A stretch of 64,000 nt of DNA from contig MU401634.1 in assembly GCA_022579005.1 (NCBI GenBank), positions 1-64,000 of the forward strand, given 5' to 3'. Below the pieces are notes generated by a model that made no database searches, was not told the DNA's origin, and saw nothing but the letters and a program-made list of their open reading frames with translations. Shown in pieces: positions 1-13,974 of the stretch. The position numbers were made by a program, and so were the translations under genes. Source of the stretch: Poronia punctata. Lineage: Eukaryota > Ascomycota > Sordariomycetes > Xylariales > Xylariaceae. Each line of letters opens with the position of its first letter. Positions within the stretch are counted from its first letter, which is position 1.

Positions 1-144
1 GTATAAGCTAATAAGTTAATAAAAAAATAGCTTATAAAAGCTAATAAATTAATTTAATTAAAAAAATTAAAAATAGGCCTAATTAGTAAATATACTTACA
101 AATGCTAAAATTGCTAAAAATTAGCAACTTAAAAGAAAAGGTAG
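1..144 (+). mobile_element. 3' internal end of gypsy element I (G/H family), truncated by window edge
   Basis: This stretch matches the sequence just before the 3' LTR of element G (about 33,640-33,678), including the shared 'agcaactt/agtaactt' word and a purine-rich tract (aaaagaaaagg at 131-141) directly before the LTR. A polypurine tract at this place primes plus-strand DNA synthesis in LTR retrotransposons, so I read it as the 3' end of a plus-strand element lying mostly to the left of the window. It is heavily RIP-mutated. Confidence 0.6.
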
Positions 145-341
145 TATAATAAAGCACTTAGCTAAAAAAGCTATTTGCGTATAAACTACTTATTAGCTAA
201 AGCTATGCTAACTAATAGCTAAGGCTTTGCTAGTTATACCCTTTTTAATCTTTTTAGCCAGTTTAGTTACTTACTTAGCTAATTAAACAAAAGTTATTTA
301 ATATACTTAGTTCTTAGAATTGCTAGTAATATTACTTTATA
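145..341 (+). repeat. 3' LTR of element I (G/H family)
   Basis: About 197 bp, starting tataataaag (from TG...) and ending actttata (from ...CA). The same repeat occurs at 33,679-33,885 (plus), in two pieces at 20,048-20,057 and 25,654-25,856 (plus), and inverted at 16,030-16,238. The copies differ mainly by C/T and G/A. The element was apparently inserted into element H, whose minus-strand sequence resumes at 342. Confidence 0.7.
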
Positions 342-1590
342 ACTGCCCTATTGCTTAAACCCTTATAATAACTACGTTATTGCTTAAACCTTTATATTTA
401 AACACTTAATTTGCTTTTAAGGTTTATTTAAAAACATAGCTTAGTAAAGTATAACCTTTTAAAATTACTATAATTAACGTAATAATATTTATATACTTAG
501 CTATAAACTTTTTATAAAAGTTTATAAACTTTAAAAATACTTATATATTATATACTAAAGTTAGTACTTTTTACTTTTAAATAGCAATAACCTTTTAAAA
601 AAAGATTATTTTTTTTAGTTATAATAATAAATTTTAAAAAATTTATTTTAGTTTTAAAAAACTTATACTTTAATAGCCTTATAAATAATTAATATTTTAT
701 TAACTATTTATAAACTAATTAAAAATGCTTTTTTTAAAAAAAAAACTATAATATTATTTAAATAAACTATATAAATATAGTTTACTACTTTAGCTAACGC
801 TTTATATATATAGGCTTAAAAAGTTGTAAAAGTATTAGTTAGTTTAAAAAGCATAACTATATACTTAAAATGCTTATATTTTATTTAAAAAGCAGTTTTT
901 TACTTATTGCTATGTTTAATTTAAATATAATAGTAAATATTTTTAAAGTTTACCTTTAAAAAACTTTTACTAATTTTAGCTTATTTATTACTTTTAATAT
1001 AAAAAGTAAAAAATACTTATTTTTTATAGTAACTTTATTTAAGCCCTTATAATTAATATAAAGCTTTATAGTTTTATTTTTTTTGAGTATAAATAAAATA
1101 AAAGCTTTTATATTTGCTTTTAAGTACTATATATAGCTTATTTAAAAGTTCTTTTTAAAGTACTTTTTAAGTACTTATTATTAAGCCTTTATAATAAAAT
1201 AAATTAAACTAAATAGCACTTATACCTTTTTTATTAGGTTTATTATATATTATACTTTTTTTTGCATAAGTAACTTTTTTGCTAATAACTTAGAGTATAT
1301 ATGCTAAAACGCTTTAAAATATTTAAGTAAATTAATTTTATTTTTAGTACTAAGCTTATTATTAATTTTAAAAAATAGCAACTTTTTTTTAAAACTAATA
1401 CTTATATTTATTAAGTTAGCAACGTACGTTGCTTAGCTACTAACTATATTTTTAGCAAACTTTTTAAAATTTATTTTTTAATATTTATTATAAAACTATT
1501 AAGTAAAGGCTATATTTAATAATATACTTAACTAACTTATTTTTAGCTATAATATTAAAAGCTTTAATACTTTTTGCTTTTTATATATTA
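342..1590 (-). mobile_element. Gypsy element H, distal segment with reverse transcriptase remnant
   Basis: Read on the minus strand, this segment matches element G from roughly 27,630 to 28,850. It therefore continues the H sequence found at 14,271-16,029, the two parts being separated by insertion of element E. The part at about 770-1,180 corresponds to the Ty3/gypsy reverse transcriptase region of G. The reading frame is destroyed by RIP stops. The H sequence ends leftwards where element I is inserted. Its 3' LTR is not in the window. Confidence 0.7.
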
Positions 1591-1886
1591 TATAATAAAA
1601 AGGTGGTCCCTAGTGCCTAAATTAATTAATCCAATTAATCTTATTAATCTTATAAACATAAGATTGTGCCTACTACCTTTTTGTTAAGGGCTTATAGCAA
1701 GAGGTAGTAACTATAATTAAACTTTAAGCAAGGGCTATAGTAAAGACCTAAAATAAAGAAAATATAAATAAGTATAAACAACACTGCTTTATATATTTTA
1801 GTTTCTAGTTCTTTACTTTTAAATTTTATTATTAACATAAAGTATATATTAGTTTTTACACTAGTTATTTTTTTAATTTTATTATA
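1591..1886 (+). repeat. 5' LTR of element E
   Basis: 296 bp, from tataataaaaagg to ttaattttattata. It is clearly less mutated than the 3' copy: it keeps ggtggtccctagtgcc where the other copy has agtagtttttagtcc. The differences are the C/T and G/A transitions expected from RIP. Confidence 0.85.
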
Positions 1887-4800
1887 ATTTAAAAGTTGTT
1901 ATATTAACTATTTAGAAAAACTATAATTATTTTACTATTTAATATATTAGAATTTACTAAACTAAATATAATAAATATTTAGTTTTTAGTAACTCTTTAT
2001 AATACTATGCTAAATAAAGTACGTTTTTTAGTTATTACCTTTAAAAACTTATATACTTTTAAAGCTAAACGTTAAGTTTAGTTTAACTTAAACAATTTTT
2101 AAAGTATAAAACGTTAAAACTTAAAGAAATATAAAGAACTAATATAGTAAATATTTAAAAACTTTGTTTATTTTGCTTATAAACTAACAACCTCCTATAC
2201 TAAAAAATATAAACTAAATAAATTTTTTTTTTAAAAGATTAAAGCAGCTTTAACCTTTTTAATTACTTTATAAAGGTTATAAGTAATAAAGTATTTATTT
2301 AAGCTTAGTTTTTAATTACTAAAAAATAAATAAATTAAAAACTATAAATATAAGTAAAAGCTAATGCTACTTATTTTGCTAAAAAAAATAAACTTTTGTA
2401 GTACTATTTAAAGCTATAACCTTAAATAGCATCTAAGTATATTTTAACTTTTAATACTTAATAAATAAAAAAAAGTTTACTAAAATAGTAATTAAAAATT
2501 TAAAAATTATGTTTTAAAAATTTAAATATAAGTTATTAACATTATAAGCAGCGCTATTTATTAATAAAAAACTATATAATATAATAAAGTTATTAAATAA
2601 AAATATAATAATAATGCAAGCTTAAGCTATTAAGCTTAGTTAAGCTTTTTAAAACTAAAACTTTTAAAAAAAACATATTACTAGTATAGCTTAGTAAAAA
2701 AAAGCATAAAAGTTAAAAAAAACTAATATAGCTTTAACAAATTAAATTATAACTATAATTGCTATTGCTTTAATAAACTAATTTTATTAGTTTACTTTAA
2801 AGTTTAATAAATTATGTAAATTTAAAATAGAAAATAAGCAAATAGCAAAAATAAACTTACTTTTTATTTTTACTACTAATAACGTAAATAAAAAGCTTAA
2901 AATTTAATTTAAATATTAGTATATACTATTAAAAAAAAAACTATAACTATTTTATTAATAATAATAATAAGATTACTTATATTATAAGATAAATAAAAAA
3001 AATAGCTACTAAAAGATTAATATCTTTTATTTTATTAAAAAAAATGCAAACTAATTTTAAAAACTTTAAAAAAGGTATTAAAACACTTTTATTAATAGTA
3101 CTATAATTTAAATAAATATAAAATAGTATAAATTAAGTACTAAAATCTTAAAATAGCTAATAAAAATAAATTTAATAATTTTAAAATTAAATTTATTAAA
3201 TAAGCTAGTTAAGCTAAAGTACTTTTATTAAAATTTAAGTATAATATATATAATAAATTGCTAAACTAACTTAATATACTTTGCTTGCTAAAAAAAGTAA
3301 ACCTAACTATTACCTTTATATAATATTGTAAATATATTTAAATTTTTAATTATTAGTAACATAAAAACTTTTTAAGCAAATAAAAAGCTAATTTTAAAAA
3401 TACTTTACTTAAGTTTAAAAAAAAAGCAATAGCTTAACTTAAAAAATTTACTATAAAAATTAAAGCTATAAAATAAAAATAAAAAACTATAAAATAAAAA
3501 ATAAATACTAACTATTATAAGATTTTAAGTTTAAAAACTAAAAAAAAAGTACTATTTATACTAAACAAAATTTTAAGCAAGCTAAACTATTAATTACTAA
3601 AAAATAGTATTTTACTTGCTATAAATAAAAGCACTAAAGCAATAACTATACTAAAAAAGCAAAATATAAACAATTAAGTACTGCTTAAGTTAGTTTTATT
3701 ATTATTAAAGCTATAAAAACTATAAATTTATTAAAAAAAAAAACTAGCTTAAAAAAATTAAACTCTTATTTTAAGCATAGTATTATATTAGATTTAAAAA
3801 TAAAAACATATTAAAATATTTTATTTACCTTTTTAAAAAGCCTTTTTAAAAGTAATCTTTTAATAGTTAACTATACTATAATAAATAATAAATATACTTT
3901 AAATACTAAAGCTTTTATAAATATAAAAGTAAATTTATATTTTATATTAAATATAAGCTTTGCTACTAAAATATTAAAGTATTTTTAAGCTAAAAGAATT
4001 ATAAGTTTTAAACTTGCACTAATAGCAGAATAAAATAAAAAAGCGTATAAAATATTAATTAAGCATTGTAAGCTTATTTAAAAGTATAAAGTTATATATT
4101 ATATAATATACCTTTTTTTATTATTAATATAAAGCATAATATAATTTTAAAAAAAAAGTTTTTTTAATACTATAATATTTTTATAAACTTATATTAAAAA
4201 CGTTTATTATTTTTAAACAATTAAAAGCTAGTATACTAACTTTTTAAAATAGCTATAAACTTTATAAAAAACTTAATTTTATATTTTAAAGCTGCTGCTA
4301 ATGTTTATTATTAAAACTAGTTAATAAAAGTAAAAAATAAAATACAGCGTAATAAAAAAATAACTAAAAAAATAAAAAACAAATCTATTTTTTTAATTTA
4401 ATAATAGATTTAAAAATTGCAAAAGTTTTTATAAATAAAATAATTTAAACTTTAATCTTTTAAACTTTAATTTAAACCTACTTATTTTATTATAATATTA
4501 AAACCTTTTAAAGTTTAAAAAAGTAATTTAAGTATAAATTATATAATATAAAAATATAATTAAATAAAATATATTTTAAATAAAAAAAATTATAATTAAC
4601 TTATTTAGTTACTAAATAAACTAAAGCTGCTAAAAAATAATAATAAAAAAACTAATAGTTAAAAACTATATAAGTTAAAAAAAAACAGTTATAAATAGTA
4701 TAAATATTGTACTTTTTAAATATTTACTTTTATAGCTAAAGCTTTTATAATATTTGCTAAATAAGAAAATATAAAATACTATATACTTTTTTTATATAAA

Positions 4801-5094
4801 ATAAAGCAAGTTATTAAACACTATAAAAAAATGCTTTTTGCTAACTAATAAGATTTATAAAATTTAATAAAACAAGTTATGCTAAAACAATACTATAAAC
4901 ACTTAAATATATTTAGCAAAGCTAGTTTAAATAAAATGCTGCTTAAATAAATAAAAGTAAATTATTATATTATTATTAATAAAAAACCAAAATTTTTAAA
5001 ATATAGTTTTTTTATATAAAATATCTTTAAAAAAAGCTAAAACTTATTAAAATTATATTTAAAATAACTTATAAAAAAAGTTTATTAAACTAAT

Positions 5095-5490
5095 AACTAT
5101 ACTATAAGCAGCTTTTATTTTTTTTGCTTAAAAAGGTAATAGCTTGCTTTAGCTATATATAAATTATTATAAGTTAAATATGCTTACTTAAAAAAACTAA
5201 TACTTTTTTTAATTAATAAAACGCTAACCTAATTAGCTTAAGCTAAAACATTTACTAAAATAAATATTTAACAAGCTTTTTATTAAATTAAAATAGCTAA
5301 AGGAAATAAAAAATTAATAGCTTTTTATACTTAGTATAATGCTTATAAGTTTAAGGTTTTTTTATTTAAATTTACTAATAGCCTAGCAACCTTTTAAAAA
5401 TTTATTAATAATACTTTTTAAAGTTATTTAAACGTTTTTTATACTACGTATATTAATAATATACTAGTATATTTAAATAATAAGTTAAAA
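5095..5490 (+). pseudogene. Ty3/gypsy reverse transcriptase remnant in element E
   Basis: Reading through stops, this region gives the order of conserved gypsy RT blocks: a TFTKINI..AFY.I.IAKGN segment (family form F-T-K-L/I-D...Y.R.RI..GDE), a FTNSLATF segment (family form GLTNAPATF), and Y-I-N-N-I-L-V-Y at 5,449-5,472, where the family has Y-I/L-D-D-I-L-V-Y. The two catalytic Asp codons (GAT) have become Asn (AAT), exactly the change made by C-to-T on the opposite strand. No function can remain. Confidence 0.85.
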
Positions 5491-6532
5491 TATTAATACT
5501 ATATATTATAAGTGCTTAACTAGTTATAAAAGTTAAAGTTATAAGCTAACATTAAAAAGTGCAAATTTTATATAATAAAAACTAAATTTTTAAAATTTAT
5601 TATAAGCATAAATAAAATTAAAATTAACTAAAAAAAAGTTAAAGTTATAAAATACTAAACTTTATTTATAAATAAAAAAAAGCTAACTTAAAAAAAGTTA
5701 AGTTATTTTTAAAGTTTTGCAACTTTTATTATTAATTTATTTAAAAATATAAAAAAATCGCAAAAGTTTTAAATAACTTAATATATATAGCGTTAACTAT
5801 AAAATAGACAAATACATATTAAAAAGCATTTAATACTTTTTAAGTAACGTTAACAAAAGCTTTAATTTTTTACTACTTTTTTTTTAATGCTAAAATATTA
5901 ATAAAAACAAATATATTAAATAAAGTAGCTATAAGCGTTTTTTTATAAAAAAATAATCTTTTTAATAACTAAAAACTAGTTACTTTTTATTTTAAGCATT
6001 ATATAGTATAAAGCGTAATTATAAAATATATAATAAAAAAATGCTAGCTATTATAAAAGCTTTATTATGTTAAAAAGCTAAGTTAATTAGTTTGCAGGAT
6101 TATAAGCTATTTATAGTACTAATAAATTATTTTATATTAAAATAATTTATTATAAAAAAAGTGCTAAACTTTTAATAAGCAAAATAAGCAAAACTAATTT
6201 TTTAATATAACTTTATAATAACCTATTAACTAAGATTAAAAAATATACTAGCAAATACTTTATTTAAACTATAAAAAAACCTAAAAACTTTAAAAAAGAA
6301 AAAGAATATACTATAGCCTTATTTTAACCTACTACTAAAGGTTAAGTTTTTAAAAACTAGATTTTTAAACTTATTATTTATATAATAAGTAATTAAACTT
6401 TACTAAAAGTATTTAAAGTTATTTTACTAAACTTTATTATATAAGCTAATAAAATATACTTTAGTTTAAAATTTTTAAAAAACAAAGCTAGATTTATAAG
6501 ATTTTTAAACTAAATAATAATAAAAGACCTAC

Positions 6533-6757
6533 TATTAGATCTAATAGGTTATAAGAAGACTATAATTAATATAAAGCCTATATAGTAAAAAAGATACAGC
6601 TAAGGTAAAAACTACTATAAAAGGAAAAGTTATCTTATAAAGGGTTTTTTTTTACTTATTTTAGTATAAGAAAACTTTGTAGTAAGGAAAAAATACTTCT
6701 TTTTACGCGTTATGCAATATAATTATACATTATAAGCTATATTGCTAAGTTTTAATA
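6533..6757 (+). repeat. 5' LTR of copia element A
   Basis: 225 bp from tattagatct to gttttaata. The intact family start, TGTTAGA, is still visible at 39,509 in element C, so the initial TG has become TA here. It aligns over its full length with 11,936-12,160. Confidence 0.85.
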
Positions 6758-9700
6758 ATTAAAAGTTTTATTTGCTTGCTATTATTATTAAAGCATAATA
6801 AATATAATAATTTAGCTATTATAGTAATAAAATTAAAAGTTATCTTAGGTTTTTTAAAAGATTTTTATGCTTAGAATAAGAAGTTTAAAGCAAAGGTATA
6901 TTTTTTTAACTTATAAAAGTATATTACTTTTATAAATAGGGTTTTTTAGCTAAAAAAGCTAATATAGCTTAATATAAGCAAATTTAATAAAAAGCTTAAC
7001 TAAAAAAAAATTTAAAGTAGCTTTAATATAGCTAAAAACTTATTAGTAATAAATAAAAAAAAACTTATTAATATAGTAAATTTTATAACTAAATTTTATA
7101 AACTTATTATAAATGCTAAAAGTAACTTTAAATTTATAACTAGCTTATATAAAAATAAAGTAAAAAAGTATATTTTAATTACTAATAAAAAATATAAATT
7201 AAAAATATAAGTTTAAAATTTAATATTAGCAGTATACTAATTTTATTACTTTAAGCTTAAAAAAAAACTAAAATTTTAGTACAATACTTTAAAAGCTATT
7301 AGTATACTTATAAGCGCTATATTAAATAAAATAGCATATTTTAATTATATAAATTTTATTAATTAATATTTAAAAAAACTTATTAAAATTTTTACTAAGT
7401 TTATTGCTAAATAAAAACAACTAGTTATAAAGCTTAAAAAGTATAAAGTTTTTAAATGCTTTTTAATTATAAAACTATTTAAAAAAATTATTAAACTGCT
7501 TAAAAATAAATATAAGCACTAGTTTAATACTTTTTATTTAAATTACTAAATAGCTTTGCTAAACAATACTTTAAAACACTAGATAATAATTATAAATTTA
7601 TATACTTAAATAGCTTTTAAAAAGCAATAAAAAAAACTAAAAATAATAAAAAAGTTATTTATAACTTTTAATAAAAAAAGTATAACTAATAAAGAAAAAG
7701 ATTTAAAAAACAAGGCTTTAGTATTATTTTTTATAAATAAAAGAAAAAGCTGCAAAGCTTGTAATAAACCTATACCTTGTAGCTATAGTAAAAGCTTTGC
7801 TTATAAAAGCACTACTATACTAATAAAAAAAACTTAAAAAAATACTTTTAATACTAAAAAAGTTTATTTTATATATAAAAGCTTTTATAATTTACTTAGT
7901 TGCTAATATTTTTTTTAAAAAAATGCTAATAAAAATTTTATAATAAATACTTAAATTGCTAATTATATTAAGCTAAAAGTAAAATATAACTTTAAGCTTA
8001 AAAAAAATTAAAGCTTATAAAACTATAAAAATAAGTATAAAAAAATTAAAATTAATAAAAAGCCTATATAAAAAAATAAAAAAATAACTAAGATAGGTTA
8101 TTATTTACGCTAGCTTTAAAGCAAGCAAATAGCAAAAGGGTAGCTTATATTTTTTAAAGAACTTTGCTATTTTTAACTTAAAATTTACTTTTTATATATT
8201 TAATAAAATAAGTTATTTTTATAACGTTAAAAACATACTTAATAAAAACTTTATATATACTAATAATATAATTATGCTAATTTAAGCGTATAAAAATATT
8301 AATATAATAGTTTAAAGTATTTTAAAGCTTTTTATTTTATAGCTTAAAAACGTAGCTTACTATATAAATTTTATAATAAATCTTATTTTACTTAAAACTT
8401 TAAGTTAAAAAAGAATTTAGTAAAATATAAAGCTATTTAAAAGCTATTTTTAAAAAATAAATAGCTTATAATTATATTATATATAAAACTAATATAAATA
8501 ATATGTTTTAAAATACTTACTTTTAAGTATAAATAAAGCTTTTTTTATACTTAAAAAAACTTGTTAATAATATATACTAAAAAACTAGCGTTTAAAGCAA
8601 ATTTTTTTTAATACTATTTTTAACTTAGCTATTTAAAACTTAATACTATTTATTACTTAGTTAGCAAAGCAAAAAAAGTAAAAATTAAAAATTTTTTAAA
8701 CTAAAGCATTAAATTAATAAATTGCTTAAGCTATATATACAAAAAGTTTAAAAACTAAATTAATAAAGTATTAAAAAAATAGCTAAACTACTTATTTAAA
8801 CGTATTACTATAAACTAGTACTTATATAATAAAGGTATTAAAAGTAAAGTATTAATGCTACTTATAACTAAAAAATATTTAAAGCATTTATTTAATTATT
8901 ATTTATTAAACTTTAAAATAAGCATAATATTAAAAATATTTAAAATATTTATATTAAAAGTTAAAGTAGTTTATAGTAAATAAGTCAATATAATTAAGTT
9001 AAATAAGTAATTATTATAGTTTTATAAAGTTAAAAGTTATTTTATTAATAAAAAATTTATTATACTTAAAATTTTAGCTTTAAATATTTAAGCTTAAAAT
9101 AGCATTGCTAAGCAGTTTAATTAAATAGTTAAAAAGCGTGCTTAATATATAAAAGCTAGTATAAAGCTTTTTAAAAGCTTATAAGTTAAAATTAATAAAG
9201 CTATTATATACTTAGCAAACTAAATATTTAAATATATATTTAATTAAAAAATATTATATAAACGTTTTTATATTTATTTTAGCGCTTAAAATAGCTATAT
9301 TAAAATTAAAAAATTATATTTAAATTATTTATAAGTTTATAAATATAAAGTTTACGTTTTTATTGCTAATAAAAAAAAAACTTTTAAAACTAAGCTTTAA
9401 AGCTTAAATAAGTTACTTTATTAGCTATAAGTTAACTAATATATATAAAATTTAAAATTTTTTAATTAATTATATAATTTATACTAAAAATATAAAATTT
9501 AATAAAAACTAAATATTTAATAAAAAGCTTAAAAAATTAAAAAAATAAGCTTTAAATATTTAATTGCAAATTTTTTATTAATTTTTTAAACAAATTTTTA
9601 ATTTTTAAAACTAAGCTTTATAGCTTTAACTTTTATAAAAATAAAAAAAATAAAAAAGTTTTAAGTATAATTTAAATACTATTAGTAGCATAAATAATAA

Positions 9701-10739
9701 GTAAGCTATTAAAAATATAGTAAACTTTAAGTTTAGTAAAACTAATTACTTTTATACTAACTTAAAATTTTAACTTTATTTATTACTTTTATATTTACTT
9801 TTAAATACTATAATACTTATAGTAATTAAAAACGCTAATTTTAATAAGCGTTATAATAATTTTTTACTTTACCTTTATAAAAGCTAAGTAAAACTATTTA
9901 TTAATAAGTATTATAATAATTTTTTAACTTGCTTTATTAAACTTTATATTAAACTATTAAAGTTAAGCTAAAAAGCTTATATTAAAGTAAATAAATAAAT
10001 AAAGTGCTAAAAAGCTATATTTAATACTAAACGCTTATATACTTTTAAACTTAAACATAATATACTAGTAAGCAAGGCTAATAAAGCTAAAGTGTTAAAG
10101 CAATCTTTATACTACTTTAAAAGCGCTTTTAAAAAAATAAAAATTATAAAAAATAGCTATTATAATTATATTTTTAAAAAAAATATAAAATAATATTTTA
10201 ATATACTAAAGCAAGCTTTTATTTTTTTTGCGCTTTTATAAAAAGCTTTTAAGCTATTTTTTAAAAAGTAAGTTTATAAAAGCTAAAAAGGTTTATTTAA
10301 AAAGTTATAATTAAATAAGCTTTTAAAAAAAAGTTATTATTTTTATAGCTAAAAATTAATAAATTTTAAACTATATATAAGTATATGTTTATAAGTTTAA
10401 TAAAAAAAGCTTTTATTTAAAAAATAAAGCTTAGTTAGTTATATATAGTAATTAATAGCTTAAATATAAAAGTAAAACAATATACGCTTTTATACTTACT
10501 AGTAAATCTTTTAAAATTTTTATAGCTATTATAACTAAGTTTAACTTTAAAATAAAATAATATAATATAGTTAACATTTTTGTTAATATAATACTTTATA
10601 AAAAAATATATATAAAGATGCTTTATAACTATAAAAAGTCTAGCTTTATTTTAAAGCTTTTTAAAGCACTTTATAATTTAAAAAAATTATTGCTTTTATA
10701 GTAAAAAAAGCTTATATTTACGTTTAAAAAGCTTAGATT

Positions 10740-11760
10740 TAAGCTAGTGCCTTATAAGCCCTATTGCTATATAAAAAATAAAATTTTTATTTTTATTTAT
10801 AATAATAACTTTATAGTTGCTTATTAAAAGTCTTAGAAAACTAAAGCTTTTAAAAGTATTAAATAATTAAAAAAACAGTATTAACTAATAAGAGGCTATA
10901 ATTTAAAATAGTTTTTAAAAATAAAAATTATTTATAACTATTAATAAAGCTTAATTTAGCTATTTTAGTTTATTTATATTAAAAAAATATATAAGTTAAA
11001 TAACTTTTTTAGCAAAATGCTTTTTATACTAATAAAATTTATTAAGTTGCTTTTTTATAATAAAATAGCTACTTTAAAAAAGATTTATTACTATTAGCAA
11101 AAAATTAAATTTATTATATATATAATAGTTATTATAAAGCTAAATATAGCTTTTGCTGCTTTATAACTATTATAATTTAATAATAACCTTTTTTTAGCTT
11201 ACTAAGCTACTACTAACTAAATATTAAACTATTTTTATATAAATTAACATTTTGCCTTATAGTATAGTAATAAAAATAAGCTTAATATAGCTAGTAATTT
11301 TTTTTTTTAAATAATACTATTAACTAAAAAAGCTTATAAGCTTATATTATAACTTTTTTAAAAAAACTTATTAGCTAGCAAGTAAATAAATAAAATATAA
11401 TTATTATTTTTATTACTAAAGCAAAGCTTTTTATACTAGCTTAAGTTATAAAAAAAGCTATATTTATTAGTTAGCTTGTTTATAAGCTTAGTATTAATAT
11501 AAAAACTAAGTATATTATTATTTAATATAATAACTAATAAATAATTAGTTTAGTTAATAAAAATATTGCTATATTAAAAATAAAATTATAATATATTAAT
11601 ATATATAATTACTAGTTATAGTAAAAAGTAATTAATAAAATGCTTTAAGTAGTTTATATACTTATAAATTTAATAATAGTAAATAGTTTTATAAAGTTAT
11701 TAATACGCAATAAATAGTTAAGCTTTTTATAGCAAGTTAACCTAGTTAATATAAAAGCAA
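10740..11760 (+). pseudogene. Ty1/copia reverse transcriptase and RNase H remnant in element A
   Basis: Translation through RIP stops shows the copia RT active-site region at about 10,760-10,815 (FIFIY-N-N-N-FIVAY, family form F..L.YVDD...), with the Asp codons turned to Asn. It is followed by an R-G-Y-N-L-K-x-F-L segment (family form ...LGWFLGI), an IAFAA segment near 11,150 (family form RPDIAFA), and the RNase H C-terminal part at 11,400-11,750 (SQLVYKL, then a tract matching the family's IKLINNE..ALKLA..-type region and QVVYI). Many internal stops. Confidence 0.8.
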
Positions 11761-11935
11761 TATAGCTTTAAAAAAAGCTTTAATTAGTTACTATAAAGGT
11801 ATAAGAAAAGTAGGAAAATTAAATAAAAAAACTAAAAATACTATGTTTAAAATTATAAATCTTTATTTATTATAATTTAAAAGCTTTATATTAGCTATAA
11901 AATAGTTTAATAAGTTAGTTTATTTTAACAAGGTA

Positions 11936-12160
11936 TATTAGATTTAATAAGTTATAAAAAAACTATAATTAATATAAAGCCTATATAGTAAAAAGGATAT
12001 AGCTAAGGTAAGGACTACTATAAAAGAAAAAGTCCTCTTATAAAAAGTTTCCTTTTACTTATTTTAGTATAGGAAAACTTTATAGTAAGGAGAAAATACT
12101 TTTTTTTATGCGTTATGCAATACAATTACACGTTATAAGCTATATTGCTAAGTTTTAATA
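11936..12160 (+). repeat. 3' LTR of copia element A
   Basis: 225 bp, same length and ends as the copy at 6,533. Differences between the two are mostly G/A and C/T transitions, such as aaaaaagatacagc against aaaaaggatatagc. Confidence 0.85.
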
Positions 12161-13974
12161 ACTACTACTTTATAAAAGCTAATTAATAGTTTTAAATGTT
12201 AACAATTTTTATATTAAGTTAATTTAAAAAGTATATATTTAAATTGCTACTATATATTTAAAACGTAGTAAAATTAAAAAGTTAATAATATAATAATATT
12301 AGTAAACAAGTTTATATAAAAACGTAAACTGCTATATAGCTAACTACTTATATAAAGCTATAAAAGTACTATATAATAAGTTACTAAAAAAATTAACACT
12401 ATTACTAGTACTTAAGTAGTTATAGCAATATTTAATTATAAACTTTAAAAGTTTTTTTTATAATAAAGAAAAATATAATAACGCTTTTATAATTATAAAT
12501 AGTTTATTTAAAAAATTATAAACAACTTTTTATAAAAATATTATAATAGCTTAAAACGTAGCTTAAATATATTATAAAAAGCTATACTATATTTTTAAAT
12601 AGCTAAAAAGCTTTACTAGTAATAAAAAACTATAATTTATATTTAATTTTATAAATAAATTATTAAAAATTTATAAAGTTAAGTTAAATTTTGCTGCTAC
12701 TAAATATAAGCAAATAATAAAATAAGCTAAAATAATAAACTAATACTTTAAGCAGCGCTTTTAACTTTATATTAGCTATTTTTAAAATAATTAAGCAGCA
12801 AGACTACTAGCTATAAATATAGTTTAAATATTTTTATTATATAAGTTGCTTAAAAAATTATTTTTTAAAAAAGTTATTATAAGCAAACTAATAAAAATAA
12901 ATTTTAATTAAAAATTTAAAACTAAAAACCTTGCTTGCTTAACCTTAATAAAATAATTATTTTGCTAGCAAGCTTAAAACTTTATAACTAAAATATAGCA
13001 ATATATTAAAGCAGCTTAAATAGCTATTTAAAAAGCTTAAAACTAAATAAAATACTAAGCTAACAAATATTATTATAACCTTAACTTTATAATTAAAAGT
13101 TTTATATATATTATTAAAAAAACAAAAACGTAAATAAACTGCTTTAGTAATAAATTTAACTATTTTATAACTTAATATTACTATTAAATAATTAAAAAAT
13201 AATATAAACATATGTTTAAACTTAAGCTTTTTATATCTTAAAAAAAATTAGTTTTATACTAATTGTTTTTATAAGTATTTAAATACTTTATTTTTTAAAT
13301 AAAAACTACCTTGCTTAAATAATAAAATTATAAATAAACTAATAAAAAATAAAAAATAAAAAGTTAAAAAAATATTGTTATTATAAGTTTAATATAGCAA
13401 GTTATATTATTAAGTATTATAAAAAAAATAAAATCTAAATAATATATAGTATTTAGTATTTAATTTTTAAAATATCTTTAAAAAGTTATATTAATTTTAT
13501 AAAGTATATTTAATAAAAGCTAAACTATTAACTTGTTTAATAAAATAGCTATAAGCTATAAAAGAAAATATTTACTTAAAACCTTATAAAAATAATAACT
13601 ACTTATAATATTAAAAAACAAATTTAGTTTAATACTAAAAATAACTAATAAAAAGGTATAAAAAAGCAAATATTTATAAAATATAAATATTTAAACGTTA
13701 ATAAAATAATTTTTAGTTTTTAAACTTATAAATAAAAGCTATTATATAAACTAATTTATAAGTATTAAATTTTAAAACCTAACTATTAGCGTAATTAAAA
13801 AAAAAAAAAATTAAAAGCTTTTACTAATTAACTAATAGCATACGCTAAAAATAACTTTTTACTGCTTAAAAGTATTAGTTTTTACTACGTTACTAGTTTA
13901 ATTTTAAGCGTAATTAACTAAAAAACAGCAGATTTTTTAAAATTTAAAACAAATTCTTTTTATAAAAAGGGGAT

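Larger units (their letters stand above)
6533..12160 (+). mobile_element. Ty1/copia LTR retrotransposon A, RIP-inactivated
   Basis: 5,628 bp with 225-bp direct LTRs, inserted in the internal region of gypsy element E. The flanking pentamers are cctac (6,528-6,532) and actac (12,161-12,165), one mismatch from a target duplication. Gag-pol order is visible through the stops: a Cys-rich gag-like patch near 7,740-7,800, a region homologous to 40,988-41,245 of element C, then RT and RNase H before the 3' LTR. It belongs to the same family as C and is closely related to B and D. Confidence 0.88.

Noticed and set aside
12957..13211. 84-codon minus-strand open frame
   Set aside because: It lies antisense within the 3' part of gypsy element E, is almost entirely Ile/Leu/Phe/Asn/Tyr/Lys, and has no domain. 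Chance frame in AT-rich DNA.
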